Origin: JAEUIX01 sp046156035
GTDB taxonomy: Bacteria; Planctomycetota; Phycisphaerae; Phycisphaerales; UBA1924
Assembly (NCBI GenBank): GCA_046156035.1
Contig: JBJXEW010000052.1
Location: 1-64,000, forward strand
Direction of reading: 5' to 3'
DNA: 64,000 nt
Shown: positions 42,261-50,187 of the stretch, piece by piece
How the letters are laid out: each line of letters begins with the position of its first letter
How positions within the stretch are numbered: position 1 is the stretch's first letter
Position numbers and translations under genes: made by a program
Notes under the pieces: model-generated
Database searches by the model: none
What the model was told of the DNA's origin: nothing
What the model saw: only the letters and a program-made list of their open reading frames with translations

Positions 42261-42611
42261 ATGGCGACCAAGTCTCAAACTCGAACACACTCCTTCACCC
42301 TGCGCCAGGAGGCGAATGCGATCACTTGCGGTGCCTTCCGCAATGGCTTTCTGGAGGACTTGCACGCTGGCAAGTCTTCGCCGCTGACCGACGACCCGAA
42401 CCTATCACGACTGACCAACGCCGAGATGAAGGCCTTGATGATCGAGGCGTCGTCACTCGTTGCACGCATGCTGGCGCTGAAGGAGCAGAATCCCGAGAAA
42501 TACTGGGAGCAGATTCGATTCCTTCACGAAAGCTACACGCACAACTGGGTGCAGGACGAGATTCATCCGGACACGCCAAGCGAACAACTACGCTGCCCGT
42601 TGCGGCGGTGA
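42261..42611 (+). CDS. Small protein of unknown function
   Basis: A 116-residue soluble protein with GAGGAG 7-12 nt before ATG 42261. It contains FTLRQEANAITCGAFRNGFL, LTNAEMKALMIEASSLVARM and PEKYWEQIRFLHESY, an alpha-helical pattern. No domain is recognised. It is the first gene of the region that carries the methyltransferase, antirestriction and relaxase genes. Confidence 0.7.
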   Translation: MATKSQTRTHSFTLRQEANAITCGAFRNGFLEDLHAGKSSPLTDDPNLSRLTNAEMKALMIEASSLVARMLALKEQNPEKYWEQIRFLHESYTHNWVQDEIHPDTPSEQLRCPLRR

Positions 42612-42664
42612 TGTAGGGCTGCCAAGCGATAGCCGGAGTGCGGGGGGTAGGCCCCGGATACCAA

Positions 42665-42844
42665 TCACACTCGACGGCTAACTGGTTGGCTGCGGCGCGG
42701 CACGGCTCGCAACCAAACCAGTCCGATCGCGCTCAACACCGCGATGATCGCCAGCAAGGGCGATTGGACGGCGGCGTTGAACAGCGAAACGACCACGAGC
42801 CACATCCCGTGGAGCATGGCGGTGAACGTCGGGTCGGCGGTCAT
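42665..42844 (-). CDS. Small single-pass membrane protein (59 residues)
   Basis: Read on the minus strand from ATG 42844, with AAGGAG 7-8 nt upstream. The peptide begins MTADPTFTAMLHGMWLVVVS and has two adjacent hydrophobic stretches (MWLVVVSLFNAA and LLAIIAVLSAIGLVWL) before a basic tail ending RRSQPVSRRV. It lies 103 nt downstream of the methyltransferase gene on the same strand. The strong ribosome binding site and clean membrane segment support it despite its size. Function unknown. Confidence 0.65.
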   Translation of the reverse strand: MTADPTFTAMLHGMWLVVVSLFNAAVQSPLLAIIAVLSAIGLVWLRAVPRRSQPVSRRV

Positions 42845-42947
42845 CGGGAACTCCTTCGCCAGCGGCTTTGAGCAATGCGGCCGTAGGCATGGCAGAGTCT
42901 ATGCGCTGGAGCGCAGAGAGCGCTCCAGCAGGGAGTGGCCCGTCGAT

Positions 42948-43667
42948 TCACGGCTTGATGAAGATCGTGCAGACATCGTGTAGACCGGGGATGAATGACG
43001 AGCGGTACACCTTGGCGCTGCTGCTGTTCCCGTGGCTGAACCGCACGATGTCGGTGCAACACTGGCGGAGCCCCGCATCGAAGGCAAGGCGTTTGGTGTG
43101 GTAGACCAACGGGACGAACCCGGCCTCGCGGTCGGAGTAGTCTCCCATCAGGATCGCCAGCCTGCCGTATCTGGGCAGCCACTCGGCGGCGTTGCGGATG
43201 AACGCGGCGTAGCGATCGAGAAAGGCCGCCAGCGTCGGGGTCGTAGACATGTCGCGCGGATCGTTTGAGTAGACCTTCTGACGCCAGTAGGGCGGATGGG
43301 CCCATACGAAGTCGAATGCGCCGGTCCTGGCTTGGGCGGCGAACTGCACCGCGTTGGCGGCATCGAAGCCACTGCGGATGTCCAGAGACCGACAGGGGAT
43401 CGCCAGTTCGCGGCACACGTCGGCACATGTTCCGCTGCCGCGCATGGGGTCCAGAACCGCACGGGGCCGAAAGTAGAGCAGCAGGTCGCGGATCAGGGCT
43501 CCACCACAGTTCCCGGGATAGCGGCGGTCGCCGTATGGGCCCGGGTCGGCGAAGTGGTACAGGCTGGTCAGCCGGGGCACCGGGCTGGCGGTGATCGGTG
43601 CCAGCGGCAGCCTGGCGTAGCCAGCGGTTGCGGGTTGGTGGCGGTGCGGATGGGTTGTCGTCGTCAT
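42948..43667 (-). CDS. DNA methyltransferase-like protein
   Basis: A 239-residue protein from ATG 43667, with CCAAGGAGC upstream. SAM-binding motif I is LDPMRGSGTCAD (72-83) and the catalytic motif IV is HPPYW (124-128), in the I-then-IV order; HPPY replaces the usual D/N/S-PPY. Further blocks are YGRLAILMGDYSDREAG and the C-terminal strand DVCTIFIKP. It probably methylates an exocyclic amino group in DNA and may be an orphan modification enzyme, as no partner endonuclease is seen. Its mRNA leader forms a long hairpin that pairs the ribosome binding site. Confidence 0.8.
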   Translation of the reverse strand: MTTTTHPHRHQPATAGYARLPLAPITASPVPRLTSLYHFADPGPYGDRRYPGNCGGALIRDLLLYFRPRAVLDPMRGSGTCADVCRELAIPCRSLDIRSGFDAANAVQFAAQARTGAFDFVWAHPPYWRQKVYSNDPRDMSTTPTLAAFLDRYAAFIRNAAEWLPRYGRLAILMGDYSDREAGFVPLVYHTKRLAFDAGLRQCCTDIVRFSHGNSSSAKVYRSSFIPGLHDVCTIFIKP

Positions 43668-43672
43668 GAGAG

Positions 43673-43746
43673 GCTCCTTGGTTGGGGGGCCTCGTGTGGC
43701 CCCTTCCCCCCGGGTTGAGGGGCCACACGGGGTCCGGCCAAGGAGC
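43673..43746 (-). promoter_or_regulatory. Leader hairpin sequestering the ribosome binding site
   Basis: GCTCCTTGG (43673-43681) pairs perfectly with CCAAGGAGC (43738-43746), and CGTGTGGCCCC (43693-43703) with GGGGCCACACG (43719-43729). On the minus-strand mRNA the right arm of the outer stem is the AAGGAG used by the 43667 start codon, so translation would be blocked while the hairpin is closed. The same design precedes the gene at 47637. Confidence 0.65.
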
Positions 43747-43917
43747 GGGATAGAGAGCGACGACAATGCCGCACCACTGCGGCGCTGTCCCTGATTGGGT
43801 CCACTGTTTCCTGTATTAGTGAGGGTGCCAAGGGCGGCAAGCCCGAGCATCAATGACGCCGGAACTTGCGTTACTCGGCGGCGTGCATGCTGTTCCTACT
43901 CATGGAGGCATCTCGCC

Positions 43918-44025
43918 ATGCCGGATTCTCCCCAAACCAGCACTCTCCTGATCCCGCCCGCGTCGCGCCTCGTCGTGTTCATGTTCACCGACGTGGCTGA
44001 CTCCACACGCCTCAAGCAACCAGGC
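43918..44025 (+). pseudogene. N-terminal remnant of a class III adenylate/guanylate cyclase
   Basis: From ATG 43918 (GGAGG upstream) the frame reads RLVVFMFTDVADSTRLKQ, the first catalytic strand of class III cyclases (FTDI.GST). After residue 36 the similarity stops and the continuing frame to 44724 lacks any cyclase motif. It is a truncated relic, cut by later rearrangement. The + strand frame after 44100 is antisense to the real gene at 44359. Confidence 0.6.
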
Positions 44026-44358
44026 TTGCGCTCGCGTTTTGGACAAAGGAAAAAGCAAATCAGCAGAGAAACTGGAAGTCCCTTCGAGATCGCCAGAGAT
44101 AGGCTGAACTATGCCTCCCGGGCGATGGTCTGCGGTTACGGCATGACCTGCTTGCGGCGACTGGCTGAGTGGTACCGCGAGGGTGCTTGGCGCAAGGTCT
44201 CCGAAGTCCTCATCTGCTCCACGAGGGTGCGATCGCCTGCATTCGAAATGGGCGAATCCAGCGGCTTTGTGTGTCAGAGGAGTCCGAGCATTTCTCGAAG
44301 GCTAGGCAAGAGACCGTCTCTTGTTGCGGTCGGGCCAGCGTGGGCCGTGTTCGTAGGG

Positions 44359-44994
44359 CTACTTCGGGAGGTGTTGGTAGAAGTCGCGAAACTTCTGACG
44401 GAAAACCGCGATATTGGGATCACCGATCTTGAGGCGGTCCATATCAACCATCAATCGATCAAAGATGGCAGGGCCGTCTGGGTCAGGTTCCCCCCTCAGA
44501 GCAAATACATCATTGTTTGCTCGCATGACTTCTTCGGCATTCACACGATCATGCCGAATGCCGCGTGCTTGAGCCTGGACATGGAGCACGATTGCCGTCC
44601 AGTCATGCATGAATGTCTTGCGCATCGCGGACTTCGGGATGCCAATGAACGCAGCAATAGTCTCGGGAATCTGCGCGTCCGAGTCCTTCGATCGGTAGAC
44701 TTGCAACCGAGTTCCTGCGTCTAGTGTCTCCATGAAGAGCTTGAAGTTCAGCCAACGATCATCCACGAGGAATGAGGCGCTAGTCTTGAGGAGGTCATCC
44801 GTTGCTACCAGGCGCGCCAGATCCCTCTGTCGCATGCCTGTCACTATCGTGTTGGTGAGGACGGCACCCCCGAGCACCAGGCTCGATGCGGCGCTGGCAG
44901 CGAGAATCCAATTGCCCATCACCTGTGCTTGGAGGCTCAGCACCTCGATGTAGCGAGGCTTCTTGCCGCGAGTTTTGTGGTTGCTACCTGGCAT
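44359..44994 (-). CDS. Membrane-anchored protein of unknown function
   Basis: A 211-residue protein. A basic N-terminus (NHKTRGKKPR) precedes one membrane helix (about residues 28-52, MGNWILAASAASSLVLGGAV), followed by a helical soluble domain containing DDLLKTSASFLVDDRWLNFK and AVFRQKFRDFYQHLPK. No family is recognised. It resembles single-pass proteins annotated only as hypothetical in many bacteria. Lower GC than its neighbours suggests a separate origin. Confidence 0.7.
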   Translation of the reverse strand: MPGSNHKTRGKKPRYIEVLSLQAQVMGNWILAASAASSLVLGGAVLTNTIVTGMRQRDLARLVATDDLLKTSASFLVDDRWLNFKLFMETLDAGTRLQVYRSKDSDAQIPETIAAFIGIPKSAMRKTFMHDWTAIVLHVQAQARGIRHDRVNAEEVMRANNDVFALRGEPDPDGPAIFDRLMVDMDRLKIGDPNIAVFRQKFRDFYQHLPK

Positions 44995-45734
44995 CCCCGC
45001 ATTCTACAGAGTATTCGAAAAACCTGTGAGGTGAATAAGCGGGCTCACGTCGCGTTTTACCTTTGCGCCGTTCGGAACTACGGGCGGGTGCAACGAGGAG
45101 TATGACTGAACCCCTCCATCAACGGAGCGATCGGCGCGGCGGTAGCGCGACCTTCGGATCGTGTTCGTATGGGGATACGTCAGGCCGAGAGCAAGACGTC
45201 CACCCCACCTGTGCAACCTCCATACTAGTTTAGCGATCCTCGAAATCATTTTGTTAGGATAGGGCCTGCAGCGAGTGATTGGAAGGCGGTCAGTGTGCGG
45301 CGCACAATCGGCGGTGTTCTGGATGCCTGCATTATCCAAACCGCCGCTTCGGGAAGACGCCTGTGGGGAAAATCACCTCCTGCATACCCGTCCATACAGA
45401 CCCCCTGCCAGCCCCCTTTGTGCCGCCCGCTTGAGGCCTGGGTAGGGTCGTGTTCGCACGAGCGTATGGTATCGAAATCGCAACAGATTCCCACGCTTTT
45501 CCACATGGGTGGAGTGCTATGAGAACGGCAGCCGAACGGTCCACGCGGTCTCGCCCGGCTCGCATCCACCGTCATCGGATGGGGGGGCCGGGTGTGGACC
45601 TGTGGCGGTGGCGGGATGGTGACTCCGGCGGCCGCCGCTGTCCGGGTTGCGTCCGCGTCCCCGGGCGGGGGAGGCGTGGCGGAACGCCCCCCCACGGCAA
45701 GGCGGCGGTGTGGGTCGCGGCGGGTCGGGGCCGG
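44995..45734. other. 740-nt region without a recognisable gene
   Basis: Several frames of 60-80 codons exist on both strands, but none has a ribosome binding site or coding-like composition. The first half is less GC-rich than its surroundings. It separates the orphan membrane protein from the small-gene cluster of the element. Confidence 0.4.
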
Positions 45735-46077
45735 TCAGAGAAGGGTGGGCTGCCGAAGCTGGCCGACAATCTGTTCCCGCATGTCGGCCAGTCCCTCGGC
45801 CAGGCTGTGTGGGTCTGAGGCACGTGGTGTGGGCCAGCGCCTGAGCAACTCCTCCAGCCCGGCTGTCCGGGCGTCGCTGGCGGCCGGATAGCCCGGAGCG
45901 TCGGCGACGATCGGGCCGGAGAACCCGCCGCAGCTGTGCCAGAGCGAGACGGCCATGCGGTAGCGGCCGTCGGTGCACAACGCGATCTCGACCGCGGCGT
46001 GGGACCGGCCGCTCCGGGCGACGATCATCGCGGCCGGGGGTGAGCACGCCGTACTCGTTGGGTGTGGAGACTTCCAT
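45735..46077 (-). pseudogene. Small element gene with a one-base frameshift
   Basis: From ATG 46077 the frame reads MEVSTPNEYGVLTP and would continue as AAMIVARSGRSHAAVEIALC in the next frame if one C in a run of five (near 46039) were removed. The second part continues RMAVSLWHSCGGFSGPIVAD and ends GLADMREQIVGQLRQP. The pattern matches the other short minus-strand genes of this region. A homopolymer error or a true frameshift cannot be told apart. A GC hairpin (CCCCCGCCG/CGGCGGGGG) lies just upstream, near 46112-46135. Confidence 0.55.
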
Positions 46078-46151
46078 GTCTTGGGTTCCTGCTGAGAGGT
46101 GGACGGGATGGCCCCCGCCGGTGTCGGCGGGGGTAGGGCGGGAGCCGGGTT

Positions 46152-46490
46152 TCAGCGACGCCCCTGAAGGCTGTCCCCGGTGGATGAGGCGGAGGCAGCC
46201 AACGGCGAGCCGGTGCGTGCCGTCAGTCCGAGTCCGGCTTGGATTCTCTGATAAACCTCAAGCAATGCCTCGGCGGCGGCTACCAGGTCCTCGCTCAGGA
46301 GGAACTCGCAGTAACACCGGAGCCCGTCGATGGGGCTGACGCTGCCTAGGGAGACGATGGAGCCGGGTCCCGAGTGGGCTGACTCCAGGGTGGCTTGGAT
46401 TGCTATGGAGGCTGGGTCCAGAGTCATCCTGTGGGTGTGGGAGGACTGGGCGTGGGGCCGGGGTTGAGTGCGTGGTTGGGTTTGGGACAT
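46152..46490 (-). CDS. Small element protein of unknown function
   Basis: A 112-residue protein from ATG 46490, with AAGGAG upstream. A Gln/Pro/His-rich N-terminus (SQTQPRTQPRPHAQ) precedes a conserved-looking core SIVSLGSVSPIDGLRCYCEF and a helix SEDLVAAAEALLEVYQRIQA. Its leader contains the first copy of the structured element (46511-46711). Function unknown. Confidence 0.68.
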   Translation of the reverse strand: MSQTQPRTQPRPHAQSSHTHRMTLDPASIAIQATLESAHSGPGSIVSLGSVSPIDGLRCYCEFLLSEDLVAAAEALLEVYQRIQAGLGLTARTGSPLAASASSTGDSLQGRR

Positions 46491-46510
46491 GGAGGGCTCC
46501 TTCGTTGGTC

Positions 46511-46711
46511 GGGGTTGATGATGGTCCGCCTTGAGGACCGCGGAGCGGAGGCCGTCAAGCCCCTGGCCGCCCCGAGCGGTGTCAACCGCCGGGGTCTGCG
46601 GTCTGCACAACGAGCCGCATTCCGTTGAACATCAATCGTGCGGCGAGGCGGAAGACCGACGGCGGCTTGACGGGCGAGCATCGGCGGTCCAGGACCAGCC
46701 ATCGTCAACCC
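46511..46711 (-). ncRNA. Structured leader element, copy A
   Basis: About 200 nt just upstream of the 46490 gene. The outer helix GGGTTGA...GGTCC (from 46512) pairs with GGACC...TCAACCC (to 46711). Inner helices pair GTCAAGC with GCTTGAC and the hairpin GCGGT/ACCGC. It shares blocks GCCGCCCCGAG, GGGGTCTGCGGTCTGCAC and GGAAGACCGACGGC with copies B and C. The orientation as a minus-strand leader is inferred from the downstream gene and its AAGGAG. Confidence 0.65.
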
Positions 46712-46806
46712 GTGCCACGAACGGGGACCTTGGCGAAAAACCAACTTCGTCAGACTCCCCCCGAGCGGCGGGCCGCGGAGCGTCCACCGATCTCGTGGCG
46801 GGAGCG

Positions 46807-47637
46807 TCACGCCGCCGCGGCCGCCGCGGCGGCGGTGTCGCTCGTGATCGCGGCGATGATGTCGGCGGCGGTGCGTTGGATGCGGTCCAGCGAAGCCCCG
46901 AGCGTGTCCGCGTCGCCCCGGTAGAGCTGGATGTAGTCGCTGGAGGCGGTGCCGGTGTCGAGACCGACCGCGGTGCAGACCACGTACGCGACGGCCTCGG
47001 CCTCGGTTTCGACGACAGCCTTGGAGTCGGGCCGCTGGGCCCCGTGGTGCAGGAGTTCGTGGGCCAGCTCGTGGACCATCACTGCGAACTCGACCGCCGG
47101 TGCAAGCCCTTTGCGGATGGTGATGCTCCCGCCCTGGGAGTATCCCTCGTGGCCCGGCGACAGGTCGGCGTAGGTCAGGGCGATGTCGCGGGACGCGACG
47201 GACGCCTTGAGGCGGTCGAGGCAGCCGCTCGGGTCGCCGGACACCTGGGCGTGTTCGGCCAGCGGTTCGCCGTCGGTCTGGGCGACGTCGAACACGTAGA
47301 CCCCGCGGAAGCGGAGGACGCGGTCGGGGCGGGCCTCGTCGGCGTCGGTCCGCTCCGGGGCCTGCTTGGGCTTGATCAGCATCGGGGCGATGATGACGAT
47401 GCCCTTCTCGCCCTTCTTGACGTGGCGGCCGAGCTGTCTCCAGGCGTGGAAGCCCGCGACCCGCGTGGCGTCGGGCCGCTGCACCGCGATCAGCATCACG
47501 TTGCCGAAGCTGTAGCGGTGGAACCGCGCCAGCGTGGCGAGATAGCGGGTGAGTGTTTCGCTGCGGCCCCGGCCGAGTTCTTCGGTGAGTGCTTTCAGGG
47601 CGTTGTCGGCGATCTTCTTGGCGTCGTCTGCGTTCAT
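46807..47637 (-). CDS. ArdC-like antirestriction protein with zincin motif
   Basis: A 276-residue protein from ATG 47637. The N-terminal ArdC-type ssDNA-binding domain is shown by LTRYLATLARFHRYSFGNVM, GFHAWRQLGRHVKKGEKGIV and LRFRGVYVFDVAQTDGEPL. The C-terminal peptidase-like part has HELAHELLHH (189-198) followed by ETEAEAVAYVV, a zinc-peptidase pattern. ArdC proteins protect incoming plasmid DNA from host restriction, which fits the relaxase region. The leader hairpin at 47644-47717 pairs its ribosome binding site. Confidence 0.9.
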   Translation of the reverse strand: MNADDAKKIADNALKALTEELGRGRSETLTRYLATLARFHRYSFGNVMLIAVQRPDATRVAGFHAWRQLGRHVKKGEKGIVIIAPMLIKPKQAPERTDADEARPDRVLRFRGVYVFDVAQTDGEPLAEHAQVSGDPSGCLDRLKASVASRDIALTYADLSPGHEGYSQGGSITIRKGLAPAVEFAVMVHELAHELLHHGAQRPDSKAVVETEAEAVAYVVCTAVGLDTGTASSDYIQLYRGDADTLGASLDRIQRTAADIIAAITSDTAAAAAAAA

Positions 47638-47643
47638 GATTCG

Positions 47644-47717
47644 GCTCCTTGGCGGGGCCCGCGGAGTGCGGCCCCTCACCCGCGCGGGGGGGCCGCACTC
47701 CGGGGGTGCCAAGGAGC
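47644..47717 (-). promoter_or_regulatory. Leader hairpin sequestering the ribosome binding site of the ArdC-like gene
   Basis: GCTCCTTGGC (47644-47653) pairs with GCCAAGGAGC (47708-47717), and a perfect 14-bp inner stem CGGAGTGCGGCCCC (47662-47675) pairs with 47689-47702. In the minus-strand transcript the 3' arm at 47644-47653 contains the AAGGAG for ATG 47637. The outer arms match those before 43667, while the inner stem differs in sequence but not in form. Confidence 0.68.
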
Positions 47718-47968
47718 GATGGACGCCCAGTTGACGATGCCAAGAAACATCCACGCCACCGATGCGGGCAGACGAGCGTCGAGCCGGTACAACTGTCCCG
47801 GAGGCAGCGGCCGCACGTTGGGCACAGGGCGGCTGGGTTCGATCACAGCCCGCAGCTCCATACTCTGAGCCGCGTCGACCTACGGCAAACAGACCATGAC
47901 TTGGCAATCGCGGACGCCTGCGGCTCTCGTCGCAGGGGCACGGCACTGCTTGCACGATCGCACCGCCG

Positions 47969-48271
47969 TCACCGGCGTTGCGTGGCCCGTCGGCGATCCT
48001 GCGGCACTGGCCAAATTCCGCGACGTTCCTGCTGCCGCCGGATCCGCTCCCACCGGGCGTTCCTGTTCCGAATCGCGACCTGATGCGATTTGAGGTCCCT
48101 GATCAGCTTGGCCAATTGTTTGCGATTCAGCGATGCGAACACGCGTTGCTCTCCCGCGGCGTCCGGGCCGGACAAATGCACGGTGAAGCTGGCGGGTTTG
48201 GCCGGACTGGTCGTGATCACAAGGGACGCCCTTAGCGGTTCGGGCCTGGATGTTGGTGTTGGGTCGGTCAT
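47969..48271 (-). CDS. Small basic element protein
   Basis: A 100-residue protein from ATG 48271 (GAGGAG upstream). The core LRASLVITTSPAKPASFTVH, then LNRKQLAKLIRDLKSHQVAI, and a very basic C-terminus (RWERIRRQQERR) suggest a small beta-alpha domain with nucleic-acid affinity. Its leader carries structured-element copy B. No family is recognised. Confidence 0.65.
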   Translation of the reverse strand: MTDPTPTSRPEPLRASLVITTSPAKPASFTVHLSGPDAAGEQRVFASLNRKQLAKLIRDLKSHQVAIRNRNARWERIRRQQERRGIWPVPQDRRRATQRR

Positions 48272-48280
48272 GAGTAACTC

Positions 48281-48481
48281 CTCTCGGTTGTTGTTGACGG
48301 TCCGCTGGCAACCGCGTCCGCGGAGCACGTCAAGCGATAGCCGCCCCGAGTCCGGAGCCGGCACGGGTCCGGCCGGGGTCTACCGGCTGCACGGAGCCCG
48401 AAGGGCGGAGGAAGGCGGGCGGCCGCTGGACGGAGAGCGAAGCGACGCGGTTAGGACCGTGCCATCAACAGCAACCGGGAG
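48281..48481 (-). ncRNA. Structured leader element, copy B
   Basis: CTCTCGGTTG (48281-48290) pairs with CAACCGGGAG (48472-48481), and ACGGTCC pairs with GGACCGT. The variable hairpin CCGGA/TCCGG replaces GCGGT/ACCGC of copy A and GGTCCACC/GGTGGACC of copy C, a compensated change. Conserved blocks GTCAAGCG, GCCGCCCCGAG and CGGGGTCT are kept. It directly precedes the 48271 gene. The following 48482-48772 shows no gene. Confidence 0.65.
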
Positions 48482-48772
48482 GGCTTGGCGACCGGCAGAC
48501 CCATGCACATTCCAGGTCACGAGTCAACCGAGCGGTGCCGGTTGGGCAACGGCCTCGCGACAGACGAAGCGAGACAGGGCGAGGGCAAATGCCGTACGCA
48601 CACTCAAGGTCAAGAACCCAGCTCCAGCGACACGCGTCCGCTGCTCTTGGACACGCCGTAGCTGTGCGGTCAGTCCTTTCTGGCACGGGAGTCCGTTCGC
48701 CGATACGGTGAACGGTTCGCAGCATGACCAGCCAACGAGCACGCTGACAACAGCAGCGGCCCCAACGGGCCG

Positions 48773-49021
48773 CTACGCACACGAGCCCGCATCCTCATCG
48801 GGGCCGAGCATGCGGTCCAGCACGTGCTGAGCCATCGCGACAAGCAGCGGCAAGTCCTCCAGTCGCATAGCGGCGGTGGATCGTTGAACGCCGTGCCCGT
48901 TGCGGTACCGCCGCAGGATGGCCACGCGAATCTGTGCCTGGCCGGCCGCGTCGGTCTGGCGGAATACCAAGGCGTCGAGGTCGCCGTGGCTCAGTCGATC
49001 AATCAGTTGGGGTAGGGTCAT
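48773..49021 (-). CDS. Small element protein of unknown function
   Basis: An 82-residue protein from ATG 49021, with GGAG about 7 nt upstream. It begins TLPQLIDRLSHGDLDALVFR and continues QIRVAILRRYRNGHGVQRS and LPLLVAMAQHVLDRMLGPDE. The layout (a beta core followed by a helix that ends in a D/P-rich tail) matches the other minus-strand genes of this region. A hairpin with stem CCCGGCT/AGCCGGG separates it from the gene at 49090. Confidence 0.62.
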   Translation of the reverse strand: MTLPQLIDRLSHGDLDALVFRQTDAAGQAQIRVAILRRYRNGHGVQRSTAAMRLEDLPLLVAMAQHVLDRMLGPDEDAGSCA

Positions 49022-49089
49022 AGAGCGTCTCCGGTTGGCGAGTTGCTGTTCGGCAATCTGCCCGGCTGAGCCGGGCGGATCGCCGGGGC

Positions 49090-49347
49090 TCAGTCCCTCT
49101 CCGGGAACAGTTCATTGGCGACGAGGCGGATGAGGTCCCACGAGAACCCGATCGACGGGTTGTGGTATCGCTCGCATTTCTTCAGCACTCGCCAGGCCTG
49201 TTCGTCGGTGAGTTCCGGGCATTCTTCCTGCACATCCTCAATGCTCCAGACCACGGCGACTTGCCGGCGGCGTCGCAGCAGCGCGTCGAGGTCGATGTCG
49301 TTGGGGGCCTGCTTGAGCGGGCAGCGTTGGCAGATTCGTTTGGTCAT
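49090..49347 (-). CDS. Small element protein with a CxxC motif
   Basis: An 85-residue protein from ATG 49347, with AAGGAG upstream. It begins TKRICQRCPLKQ, then VVWSIEDVQEECPELTDEQA and WRVLKKCERYHNPSIGFSWD. The C-terminal part resembles small phage/plasmid proteins with a helical TDEQAW..L motif that are annotated only as hypothetical. No function is assigned. Confidence 0.65.
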   Translation of the reverse strand: MTKRICQRCPLKQAPNDIDLDALLRRRRQVAVVWSIEDVQEECPELTDEQAWRVLKKCERYHNPSIGFSWDLIRLVANELFPERD

Positions 49348-49381
49348 GAGAAAACTCCTTGGTGTGGTTGAGCGGGTGAGT

Positions 49382-49408
49382 GCCCCGCCGGGCGCCGCCC
49401 GGCGGGGC
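49382..49408. terminator. GC-rich perfect hairpin between element genes
   Basis: GCCCCGCCGGGC (49382-49393) and GCCCGGCGGGGC (49397-49408) form a perfect 12-bp stem with a 3-nt loop, just after the stop of the 49416 gene. There is no U-tract, so a pause or mRNA-stabilising hairpin is as likely as termination. Confidence 0.5.
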
Positions 49409-49415
49409 GGCCTCG

Positions 49416-49751
49416 TCACCGCATGTTGCCCGAGGCGGCCATCGCGATCGCGGCTTCGCGGTCGGCAATCGCGTCGTCGTGCTCGGCGGGCGTGACCAGC
49501 CCGTGCTCATCGGTGCGGGCGGCGTCTTGTTGCGTCAGCCATTGCAACGCCTGGTCGGAGAGGCTCCGCACCACGGGCAGGTCGACCGGGCGGAGCGAGT
49601 CGGTGTTCTTCCACGCTCCCTGCTCGCTGCGGAACGACCGCGAGATGGTGGTGGCGAAGAACGAGCGGCCCTGGCGGTCGGTGTTGTGCCAGACCGCCAG
49701 CGTGATCGAGCCGAGTCTGAATCGCTTGATGGGTAGGGTTGCTGTAGTCAT
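49416..49751 (-). CDS. Small element protein, member of a local paralogous family
   Basis: A 111-residue protein from ATG 49751, with CCAAGGAG 8-9 nt upstream. The core RLGSITLAVWHNTDRQGRSF, then FATTISRSFRSEQGAWKNTD and LPVVRSLSDQALQWLTQQ, is the same layout as the protein at 59198 (CGLIRAAIWRNESENGPFYN, FERRFRGGDGQWKGT, DDLLALAKVADSAHTWI). These are small proteins often found in mobile elements next to conjugation genes; a role in DNA processing is only a guess. Its leader is structured-element copy C. Confidence 0.72.
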   Translation of the reverse strand: MTTATLPIKRFRLGSITLAVWHNTDRQGRSFFATTISRSFRSEQGAWKNTDSLRPVDLPVVRSLSDQALQWLTQQDAARTDEHGLVTPAEHDDAIADREAAIAMAASGNMR

Positions 49752-49763
49752 GTAGAGCTCCTT

Positions 49764-49987
49764 GGTTGGGGTTGAAGTTGGTCCCCGCAGGGACCGCGGG
49801 GCGCAGCGCCGTCAAGCGCCAGCCGCCCCGAGCGGGTCCACCGCGGTGGACCGAGCCGGGGTCTGCGGTCTGCACAAGGAGCCGCACGCCGCAAGAGCGG
49901 CGTGGCGTGTGCGGCGACGCGGAAGACCGACGGCCGCTTGACGGAGCGAGCAGACGCGGTCAAGACCAACAAACATCAACCCCAACC
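49764..49987 (-). ncRNA. Structured leader element, copy C
   Basis: GGTTGGGGTTGA (49764-49775) pairs perfectly with TCAACCCCAACC (to 49987), and GTTGGTC with GACCAAC. The inner stem CCGTCAAGCG pairs with CGCTTGACGG; hairpins GGTCCACC/GGTGGACC and GCCGCAC/GTGCGGC fill the middle. It is the best-paired copy. In the minus-strand transcript the outer helix ends directly next to the AAGGAG of the 49751 gene, so folding could influence its translation. Confidence 0.7.
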
Positions 49988-50187
49988 GGGGAGCGATGAC
50001 GGCAGCCGGGCCTCAAGCCACGTGGAGGCGAGGAGCGGTCGCGTGGGTGCCCATGCGCCGACCGTCCTGAGCGCTCGCGATGCCGTGTCGTCACCGGCGA
50101 TTGGCAGGAGTGGGGGGGCGTGCTTCAACGGCGTGAGTTCCGGCCGCGTGGTGCGGCGGAGCGATCAACTCACGAAAGGACCCGCCT

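Noticed and set aside
44100..44724. + strand continuation of the cyclase-like frame
   Set aside because: No cyclase motif after residue 36; most of it is antisense to the membrane-anchored gene at 44359.
46424..47743. 439-codon minus-strand frame rich in Arg, Pro and His
   Set aside because: Out-of-frame shadow of the ArdC-like gene and of structured element A.
46511..49987. Insertion sequences or retron msr-msd for the three structured elements
   Set aside because: No transposase or reverse transcriptase is adjacent and no target-site duplications are seen; covarying internal helices fit a structured RNA better.
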